Assembly (NCBI GenBank): GCA_903893955.1
Contig: CAITOG010000278.1
Location: 1 to 6,334 of the forward strand
DNA from: an uncultured Actinomycetes bacterium
Lineage (GTDB): Bacteria; Actinomycetota; Acidimicrobiia; Acidimicrobiales; RAAP-2
Length of the DNA stretch: 6,334 nt
Direction: 5' to 3'
Shown: one piece after another, positions 1 to 4,598 of the stretch
Position numbering within the stretch: position 1 is the stretch's first letter
Layout: each line of letters starts with the position of its first letter
Notes under the pieces: model-generated
What the model was told of the DNA's origin: nothing
Databases searched by the model: none
What the model saw: only the letters and a program-made list of their open reading frames with translations
Made by a program: the position numbers and the translations under genes

Positions 1-155
1 CGGTGCACGTCGACGGTCCAGGTGGGAGCTCGACGATCGATGTGCACGGGATTCCGACGCTCTACACGCTGCTCCACGCTCGATCGCAGCTGTCGGGAAC
101 GATGACGCTCAGGTTCTCCCCGGGGGTGCGAGCGTACGACTTCACCTTCGGCTGA
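1..155 (+). CDS. C-terminal fragment, DipZ-like thioredoxin-family protein
   Basis: This is the 3' end of a gene that starts before the window. The reading frame begins at base 3 and ends at the TGA at 153-155, giving 50 residues. The visible tail has an IPTLYTLLHARSQLSG segment followed by TLRFSPGVRAYDFTFG at the terminus. From memory, cytochrome c biogenesis/thioredoxin-family proteins of the DipZ type in actinobacteria end in a carbohydrate-binding-module-like beta domain finishing with a similar RF(S/T)PGxxAYxFTFG motif. That is the basis for the call. The CXXC thioredoxin motif and any membrane part would lie upstream, outside the window, so they cannot be checked. The gap of about 147 bases to the next gene suggests it is not in the downstream polysaccharide operon. 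Coding status is fairly sure; the family is moderately sure. Confidence 0.5.
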   Translation, partial: VHVDGPGGSSTIDVHGIPTLYTLLHARSQLSGTMTLRFSPGVRAYDFTFG

Positions 156-302
156 TCGGCCCGTGTGCTGCTCGAGTCACGTGCTCGGCGCGTCGGGACC
201 TCGGATGGTGACCCAGCGGTGTCGTACGCTTAGGCCGATGGCCCGCCCAGTCCGCATCGCTGCCGCAGAGCAGTGGGAGCGGTGCGCAGCTGTCGGGGAG
301 CG

Positions 303-1601
303 ATGAACAGGCGCCCGATCTCACGGCTGCGGCGGTGGGTCATCGATCTGTGCCTGGTCGTCCCGCGCTCCTCGCTGGCCTACCCCTTCTACATCTTCGC
401 CAGCTTGGTGCTGGTGGACTTCCGTCGATCGGCTCGACAGGCCTATGAGCGCCTGGCCATCATCGTCGCTCTCGTTATCCTCGGGCTGATTTGGTCGGCC
501 ATGCACGGGGTGGTCTCGATCGCCTCGGCGTTCATCGAGCTCGGCCTCATGCTGCCCGTGCTGTTCTTCGTCTGCGGCTTCGAGGTGCGGGGCGACCATC
601 GCTCGACGGTGCTCGCCATCAGGCTGATCAACGCCACGGTGTTCGTGCTCAGCATCGTCAACCTGTTCGCACACGGCTTCCCCCACAAGATTCCCTATGC
701 AGGGATGAGCCCCGACAACTTCGCAGCCCTCTTCGGTGTGGGCGGTGCCCGGGACGTCACCATCCTCGGCTTCATCGGCCTGCTCGGCGAGCTCTCCCTC
801 CAGCGGAGCTCGAAGCCCGTCTCCAAGGCAGCGTTCGCCATCGCGGCGGTGAACTTCCTGATGCCGAGTTATGTCATCGGGATCGTCTGTGGCCTCTTTG
901 CGTTCGTCATCTGTCAGATCCGAAAGCCGATGCACCTGGTGATCGTGCTCATCGTGGCGTTGCCAAGCCTCTACTACGCACTCTTCGTCCGAGCCACGGG
1001 CCTCAACCACACTTTCGCCCAGGAGACCGGCTACAACCCGAAGGTGCTGGCGTTCATCCTGATCCAGCGGGTCTATGAGCAGTTCCCAGTGCTCGCACCC
1101 TTCGGGGTGGGCACTGGGCAGTTCTCCTCGACGCCCCAGACTTGGGAGGATCCCGGCCTGCGGGCCATCGCTGCCCACGGCGTGCCGCACTTCCCGGGCC
1201 TGGCGATCACCTCGTACCACCAGGTGTTCCTCCTGCCCTACACCTCGCTCGGGATGCAGAACATCTACACCATCTCCTCTGCCGCCTTGAAGCCGTACAA
1301 CGGGATGGCGACGCTCTTGATCGAGTGGGGGATCGTCGGGATCGGCCTGCTGCTCCTGATGCTGCGTGAGGCCAAGCGCCTCGCCCCGCGCAACACGGTG
1401 ATCTGGACCGTCGTGGTGTTCTTCCTGGCGCTGAACATGCTCGACCTGTGGATCGACAGCCCGTGGCTCGGGATCGGCTTGCTGCTCGTCAAGGGTCTCG
1501 GCGCTGATCCGGAGGATCGACATGACACCGACCCCGTCGGGCTGGTGGCCTCCGTAGCGCCCAACGACCCGGTCGACCAACGGCGGAGGACCTCGAGGTG
1601 A
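303..1601 (+). CDS. Multi-pass membrane protein, Wzy/O-antigen ligase-like
   Basis: A 432-residue integral membrane protein with roughly nine to ten hydrophobic segments, at about residues 26-40, 50-68, 76-93, 101-122, 152-165, 178-205, 209-228, 335-354, 366-386 and 388-398. A long, probably extracytoplasmic loop (about 229-335) precedes the last membrane segments. It contains FGVGTGQF (267-274) and ends near PYNGMATLLIEWGIVG (331-346). This architecture and the 'GxGxGxF ... N...L.E.G..G' pattern are typical of Wzy polymerases and O-antigen ligases, which polymerise or transfer lipid-linked oligosaccharides. Primary sequence in this family is poorly conserved, so the exact role is inferred from architecture and from the glycosyltransferase neighbours. 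The tail after residue 400 is polar and probably cytoplasmic. I chose the ATG at 303; GGGGAG at 295-300 is only 2 nt away, which is close. A GTG at 273 would add ten residues without a clear ribosome site. It heads the polysaccharide cluster, 49 nt before the sulfotransferase start. Confidence 0.78.
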   Translation: MNRRPISRLRRWVIDLCLVVPRSSLAYPFYIFASLVLVDFRRSARQAYERLAIIVALVILGLIWSAMHGVVSIASAFIELGLMLPVLFFVCGFEVRGDHRSTVLAIRLINATVFVLSIVNLFAHGFPHKIPYAGMSPDNFAALFGVGGARDVTILGFIGLLGELSLQRSSKPVSKAAFAIAAVNFLMPSYVIGIVCGLFAFVICQIRKPMHLVIVLIVALPSLYYALFVRATGLNHTFAQETGYNPKVLAFILIQRVYEQFPVLAPFGVGTGQFSSTPQTWEDPGLRAIAAHGVPHFPGLAITSYHQVFLLPYTSLGMQNIYTISSAALKPYNGMATLLIEWGIVGIGLLLLMLREAKRLAPRNTVIWTVVVFFLALNMLDLWIDSPWLGIGLLLVKGLGADPEDRHDTDPVGLVASVAPNDPVDQRRRTSR

Positions 1602-1638
1602 CGGCCGAGCTCCCGTGTCCGAACGGCGCTCCCTCGAT

Positions 1639-1643
1639 GAGGG
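1639..1643 (+). promoter_or_regulatory. Ribosome binding site deciding sulfotransferase start
   Basis: GAGGG lies 7 nt before the ATG at 1651, a normal spacing. The upstream in-frame GTG at 1615 has only a weak GAG-type match in front of it. This favours the ATG at 1651. Confidence 0.55.
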
Positions 1644-1650
1644 CAGCGTC

Positions 1651-2508
1651 ATGACGCTGCCCAAGAACGCGCTGACCACCAACCCGCCGGCTCGGTTCGC
1701 CCGCCGCGTCTATCGCAGCCACATCCGACCAGTGCCACGAGACCTGCGCATCGCGCTGCGGACCGCTGGTCCGACGGACCGTTCCAACGTCCCGGGGTTC
1801 CTCCTGATCGGAGCCCAGAAGGCTGGCACGACGGGGCTCTACGAGGCGTTGGCCACCTTGCCAGGCGTGGGCTCCCCGAGTGCCAAGGAGGTCCACTACT
1901 TCGACCAGAAGGTGCTCCGACCCTCTTCCTGGTACTTCGCTCACTTCTGGGGCTCCCACGGGCTGCTCTGGGGAGAGGCCAGCCCTGAGTACTTGGACAC
2001 GCCCGACGTCCCGACCAGGGTCCAGGCGTTGCTCCCCGACGTCAAGTTGATCGTGTCGCTGCGCGATCCGGTCGCTCGGGCCGTGTCGCACTACCACCAC
2101 AGCGTCGACTTCGGCTACGAGCACCGAACCTTGGAGGCGGCGGTGGCCGACGAGCTACGGCTCGAGGCCGCCGGTGCGTGGGATTCGACGATGGACCGGA
2201 TGCGGTTTGGGTACCTGGCGAGGAGCCGCTACGCCGGCTCGCTGGCCTCGTGGCTCGAGCTCGTTTCTCACGATCGGCTCTTGGTGGTGGTGGCCGAGGA
2301 GCGTGCCAGCTCGCTCGAGCGTTGTGCGAGATTCCTCGGCCTGGATTTGCCGTCGGGGATGGCGCCACGCACTTCGAACCGTCGCCACTACGACGAGCCC
2401 TCGCCGGAGCTTCGAGCAGAGATGGCAGCCGCCCTCGTCGAAGACGCTCGCAAGCTCCCGGCCCTCCTCGGCTGGGACGAGCTGCCCGAGAGCTGGACGG
2501 TGGCGTGA
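1651..2508 (+). CDS. PAPS-dependent-type sulfotransferase
   Basis: A 285-residue protein of the P-loop sulfotransferase superfamily (Sulfotransfer_1/heparan N-sulfotransferase-like), which moves a sulfuryl group from PAPS to a hydroxyl or amino group. The 5'-phosphosulfate loop is clear: LLIGAQKAGTT at residues 51-61, with Lys57 the expected catalytic lysine. The 3'-phosphate site is LIVSLRDPVARAVSHY at 133-148, with Arg138 and Ser146 the expected PAPS-binding residues. SRYAGSLASWLE and VVVAEE follow in the usual place near the C-terminus. The length fits a complete single-domain enzyme; no signal peptide or membrane helix is visible, so it is probably cytosolic or membrane-associated on the inner face. 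The start at ATG 1651 is supported by a GAGGG site; GTG 1615 is an alternative adding 12 residues. Its stop overlaps the next start (TGATG). Context implies a glycan or lipid-linked sugar acceptor, but the acceptor cannot be read from sequence. Confidence 0.88.
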   Translation: MTLPKNALTTNPPARFARRVYRSHIRPVPRDLRIALRTAGPTDRSNVPGFLLIGAQKAGTTGLYEALATLPGVGSPSAKEVHYFDQKVLRPSSWYFAHFWGSHGLLWGEASPEYLDTPDVPTRVQALLPDVKLIVSLRDPVARAVSHYHHSVDFGYEHRTLEAAVADELRLEAAGAWDSTMDRMRFGYLARSRYAGSLASWLELVSHDRLLVVVAEERASSLERCARFLGLDLPSGMAPRTSNRRHYDEPSPELRAEMAAALVEDARKLPALLGWDELPESWTVA

Positions 2509-2981
2509 TGAGCCCCACATCAGGTCCCGACCGGATCCTGCTCGTCTGTTCTTCTGGCGGGCACCTCGACCAGCTGATGCTGCTCGATCCGTGGCTGGCC
2601 GACTTCGACGTGGCTATCGCCACCTTCGACAAGCCCGACGCACTGCCTCGGCTCGAGGGTCGGCGCTTCTACCCGCTGTGCTGGCCGACCAACCGACGGA
2701 TCTGGAACAACCTGCGCAACTCGGTGCGGGCGGTTCGGATCCTGGCCACCGAGCGGCCGCAGCTCATCGTCTCGTCGGGCGCAGCCCCAGCGGTGCCGTT
2801 CTTCTGGCTGGCCAAGGTCATGGGCCGCATCCCGACGGTCTTCGTGGAGTGCTTCGACCGCCAGCACGAACCGACGCTCACGACCCGCCTGGTCAAGCCG
2901 GTGACGACGACCTTCATCTGCCAGAGCTCGACCCAGCTCGCCGGCTTCCCTCGGAGGGTCGAGCTCGGAGCGAGCCGATGA
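2508..2981 (+). CDS. Alg14/PssD/Cps14F-like glycosyltransferase subunit, copy A
   Basis: A 157-residue protein matching the bacterial Alg14-like family (PssD, Cps14F). These are acceptor-binding, membrane-associated halves of a split GT-B glycosyltransferase that works with an Alg13-like donor-binding partner. Visible landmarks are VCSSGGHL (13-20, glycine-rich N-terminal loop), FDKPDA (40-45), WPTNRRIWNNLRN (59-71), SSGAAPAVPFFW (89-100), and VECFDR (113-118) followed by PTLT and LVKPVT. The length is usual for a stand-alone subunit. No classical N-terminal membrane helix is obvious; the PAVPFFWLAK region is the likeliest membrane-contact face. The ATG at 2508 overlaps the sulfotransferase stop by one base, and its own stop overlaps the next start by four bases, so translation is probably coupled. 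The open frame continues upstream to 2178, but that part is a shadow of the sulfotransferase. It is a close paralogue of the next gene. The sugar and the acceptor are unknown. Confidence 0.9.
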   Translation: MSPTSGPDRILLVCSSGGHLDQLMLLDPWLADFDVAIATFDKPDALPRLEGRRFYPLCWPTNRRIWNNLRNSVRAVRILATERPQLIVSSGAAPAVPFFWLAKVMGRIPTVFVECFDRQHEPTLTTRLVKPVTTTFICQSSTQLAGFPRRVELGASR

Positions 2982-3441
2982 CCGTCGAGAAGAAGCGCGT
3001 CCTGCTCGTGTGCTCGAGCGGGGGACACCTCAACCAGCTCATGGTCTTAGCCCCGTGGCTCGAGGACTTCGACGTGGCCATTGCCACCTTCGACAAGCCC
3101 GATGCGCGTTCTCGGACCAACGGCTGGCGCTTCTACCCGCTCGCCTGGCCGACCAACCGCCGGATCTGGAACAACCTGCGCAACGCTGTGCGGGCATGGC
3201 ACATCCTCGGCACAGAGCGACCTGACCTTCTGCTCTCGGCTGGGGCAGCCCCAGCGGTGTCGTTCTTCTGGGTCTCGAGGTTGCGGGGTCGACCACCGAC
3301 GGTGTTTATCGAGTCGTTTGGTCGAGTTGGCTCTCCGACGGTCTCGGCGTGGTTGGTGCGACCGGTGACCGACGTGTTCATCGCGCAGCATGAGGCCAAG
3401 CTCGACGGCTTCGCTCACCGGGTCGTGCTAGGACCTAGTCG
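2520..3441 (+). repeat. Tandem gene duplication of the Alg14-like gene
   Basis: Two direct copies of about 460 bases lie head to tail, at roughly 2532-2977 and 2996-3441. The nucleotide match is strongest across the FDVAIATFDKPDA stretch (near 2605-2641 and 3069-3105) and the WPTNRRIWNNLRN stretch (near 2682-2720 and 3146-3184), where most differences are silent. Similarity is patchier in the last third. The joint between the copies is a 4-nt stop/start overlap, which fits an old duplication that preserved translational coupling, not a recent insertion. Confidence 0.85.
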
Positions 3442-3445
3442 ATGA
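2978..3445 (+). CDS. Alg14/PssD/Cps14F-like glycosyltransferase subunit, copy B
   Basis: A 155-residue paralogue of the preceding gene. By hand alignment about 100 of 149 positions are identical, with no internal gap. It keeps VCSSGGHL (11-18), FDKPDA (38-43), WPTNRRIWNNLRN (57-69), AGAAPAV (88-94) and LVRPVTDVFIAQHE (126-139). It differs from copy A at several motif positions: SAGAA for SSGAA, AVSFF for AVPFF, IESFGR (111-116) for VECFDR, and PTVS for PTLT. The role would again be the acceptor-binding half of a two-subunit glycosyltransferase on the inner membrane face. GGAG at 2967-2970 sits 7 nt before the ATG at 2978, and an ATGA overlap joins it to copy A. A second ATGA overlap (3442-3445) joins it to the Alg13-like gene, the arrangement usual for Alg14-like/Alg13-like pairs. 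The frame is intact, so this is not a decaying copy. Different acceptor use from copy A is an inference. Confidence 0.9.
   Translation: MTVEKKRVLLVCSSGGHLNQLMVLAPWLEDFDVAIATFDKPDARSRTNGWRFYPLAWPTNRRIWNNLRNAVRAWHILGTERPDLLLSAGAAPAVSFFWVSRLRGRPPTVFIESFGRVGSPTVSAWLVRPVTDVFIAQHEAKLDGFAHRVVLGPSR
3428..3438. repeat. CTAG-containing perfect palindrome
   Basis: CTAGGACCTAG is a perfect inverted repeat with 5-base arms around one central base. It lies in the last codons of copy B and covers the AGGA ribosome site of the Alg13-like gene. CTAG is otherwise scarce in this window. A role in translation or as a binding site is only a possibility. Confidence 0.45.
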
Positions 3446-4026
3446 GCAACACCCGGGTGCTGGTCACCGTCGGCACGCACGAGCAGCCGTTCCAGCGCCT
3501 CCTCGACGCCGTCAGCCTGGTGATCGACCAAGGCGCAGCGGCTGAGTGGGTGGTGCAATACGGCGTGGCGACGTTCGATCCCCGCCAGGCCCTCCATGCC
3601 GAGCCCTACCTCTCGCACGACGAGCTGCTGCGCTGGAACCAGTGGGCTGACATCGCCTTCACCGGAGGGAGCCCCGGCGGGATCTTCGATGCCCTTGCTG
3701 CCGATACCGAGCCCTTCGTGATCCCGCGTCGCCACCAGCACGGCGAGCACATCAATGATCATCAGGTCGAGTTCGCCGATCGGATGGTCGAGCTCGGCTT
3801 GGTGGTTACCCTCGACGCCGGGGAGACGGCTGAAGACCTCGCCGATGCGCTGCGTGCCACCATCGAGCGGGTCGCACTCGAAGACCCCGACGAGCGACGC
3901 CGGCGCATCCAGGCCATCGCGGCCGAGAGCAGAGCTCGGACCCAAGCGTTCGTGGAGGGCTTCGCCGAGGTGGTCACGCCGCTCCTCGACAAGGGAGCGA
4001 CTCGTTCGCGCCGAAAGCGCAGCTGA
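3442..4026 (+). CDS. Alg13/PssE/Cps14G-like glycosyltransferase subunit
   Basis: A 194-residue protein of the GT28 C-terminal-domain family (Alg13, PssE, Cps14G), the nucleotide-sugar-binding half of a split GT-B enzyme that activates an Alg14-like partner. The N-terminal VTVGTHEQPFQRL (8-20) is the family signature. GGSPGGIFDAL (75-85) occupies the donor-phosphate loop, and PRRHQHGEHINDHQ (95-108) is the conserved block after it. Many relatives have a His in the loop (as in SHGGP or THGGP); here the stretch reads FTGGSPGG, so that His seems to be replaced by Gly. The C-terminus ends in a basic tail (RSRRKRS) that could touch membrane phospholipid. AGGA at 3430-3433 lies 8 nt before the ATG, and the start overlaps the copy B stop by four bases. 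It is the only Alg13-like gene for two Alg14-like genes in this operon. It ends 5 nt before the convergent gene, with no obvious terminator hairpin. Confidence 0.9.
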   Translation: MSNTRVLVTVGTHEQPFQRLLDAVSLVIDQGAAAEWVVQYGVATFDPRQALHAEPYLSHDELLRWNQWADIAFTGGSPGGIFDALAADTEPFVIPRRHQHGEHINDHQVEFADRMVELGLVVTLDAGETAEDLADALRATIERVALEDPDERRRRIQAIAAESRARTQAFVEGFAEVVTPLLDKGATRSRRKRS

Positions 4027-4031
4027 GCGGC

Positions 4032-4457
4032 CTAGGAGGAAGCCTTCGCTTGCAGCGCTGCCTCGACCCGCCGTCGGAGCTCGAGGTACCGCTCAGCGCC
4101 TGGCTCGGGCACGTCGAAGATGCGTTCTAAGACCATCGGGGGACCGACGATCTCACCGCTCTGGAACTGGTCGAGCGTGAGATCGATCTCAAGGCCGCTG
4201 TCGAGCAGGTTCCAGTAGTGGTGCCCCTGAGGTAAGCCGTCGGGCATGGTCACCTCGGCGCCGAGCAGCTTCCCGCCGAGCAGGTCGTTGAGCACGTACG
4301 CCGTCGAGGTGCATTGGCCGATCGATGCCCGATCCTTCGACCACTTCGCGGCGTCAGTCTCGTCACAGGTCTCATGGCTCCAGCAGCCCGCGATGAGATC
4401 GCCGAGCTCGGCCAAGGTGAGCCGCGTGCCGGTCGGGAGTTCGATGCGCTGCGTCAC
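4032..4457 (-). CDS. YunG-like small protein, putative Cys-His-Asp fold
   Basis: A 141-residue minus-strand protein starting at GTG (4457-4455) with GGTGGA three bases upstream, and ending in TAG. Its pattern resembles the YunG family as I recall it: an early Trp/Cys segment (CWSHETC, 25-31), then IGQCTSTAYVLNDLLGGKLL (46-65), then GHHYWNLL (78-85), then EIDLTLDQF (90-98). The order Cys49, His79 or His80, Asp92 looks like a papain/transglutaminase-type arrangement, so a cysteine hydrolase-like fold is plausible. I know of no established reaction for the family. No signal peptide or membrane segment is seen, so it should be cytosolic. It is convergent with the polysaccharide operon (5 nt between stops) and divergent from the alcohol dehydrogenase, so it is probably a separate transcription unit. 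Coding status is well supported by its motifs; the function is unknown. Confidence 0.75.
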   Translation of the reverse strand: MTQRIELPTGTRLTLAELGDLIAGCWSHETCDETDAAKWSKDRASIGQCTSTAYVLNDLLGGKLLGAEVTMPDGLPQGHHYWNLLDSGLEIDLTLDQFQSGEIVGPPMVLERIFDVPEPGAERYLELRRRVEAALQAKASS

Positions 4458-4484
4458 CTGTCCACCGTAATGGTCGAGTGACGG

Positions 4485-4540
4485 GACCGAAGACGGTGCT
4501 GGTTTCGAGCCGATCAGCGCTATCCGATACCGTCTCGGTC
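4485..4540. promoter_or_regulatory. Long inverted repeat in divergent promoter region
   Basis: The arm GACCGAAGACGGT (4485-4497) is matched by ACCGTCTCGGTC (4529-4540), its reverse complement apart from one missing base. The arms are separated by 31 bases, with centres about 43 bases apart (near four helical turns). The region separates the YunG-like gene from the alcohol dehydrogenase. It could be a paired operator for a regulator of either gene, or a stem-loop with a long loop. A TANNNT hexamer (TACCGT, 4528-4533) overlaps the right arm and could be a -10 element for the dehydrogenase, but no convincing -35 is present. Confidence 0.5.
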
Positions 4541-4552
4541 AGCGCCACCGAG
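4534..4552. promoter_or_regulatory. Short dyad upstream of alcohol dehydrogenase
   Basis: CTCGGT (4534-4539) and ACCGAG (4547-4552) form a perfect 6-base inverted repeat with a 7-base spacer, about 50 bases before the dehydrogenase start. It shares its left half with the right arm of the longer dyad, so ACCGA-type half-sites occur three times within 70 bases. This fits a compact operator or a small 5' UTR hairpin. Confidence 0.35.
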
Positions 4553-4586
4553 CTCAGAGAGCGAACAGCTGGCGAGGTCCCGTGTG

Positions 4587-4592
4587 AAGGAG
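4587..4592 (+). promoter_or_regulatory. Ribosome binding site deciding dehydrogenase start
   Basis: AAGGAG sits 6 nt before the ATG at 4599 and is the strongest ribosome site in the window. It lies downstream of the in-frame GTG at 4584, which argues against that longer start. Confidence 0.8.
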
Positions 4593-4598
4593 AGCGCC

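Noticed and set aside
171..187. CACGTG-centred partial palindrome after the first gene
   Set aside because: The flanking CGAG and CTCG arms are short and offset by one base, and such GC-rich dyads are common here.
273..302. GTG at 273 as start of the Wzy-like gene
   Set aside because: No good ribosome site precedes it and the ten added residues look unlike the protein that follows; ATG 303 is preferred, though its GGGGAG is very close.
156..302. Promoter for the polysaccharide operon, with TACGCT at 225-230 as a -10
   Set aside because: The hexamer fits TANNNT, but no reasonable -35 lies at the right distance. A promoter is likely in this gap but cannot be placed.
1615..1650. GTG at 1615 as start of the sulfotransferase
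   Set aside because: The ATG at 1651 has a well-spaced GAGGG site and GTG 1615 does not; kept only as an alternative.
321..1682. Long minus-strand open frame of 453 codons
   Set aside because: It lies exactly opposite the Wzy-like gene. Its product is a low-complexity mix of Asp, Glu, His, Gln and Arg with no motif, as expected from the antisense of a GC-rich hydrophobic gene.
2174..2507. Upstream extensions of the two Alg14-like frames into the sulfotransferase
   Set aside because: The extended parts are Arg/Ser/Pro-rich shadow translation. The family N-terminus begins right after the ATGs at 2508 and 2978, which also show stop/start overlaps.
4026..4045. Bidirectional terminator between convergent genes
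   Set aside because: The stops are 5 bases apart and no convincing hairpin or T-tract is visible in or around the gap.
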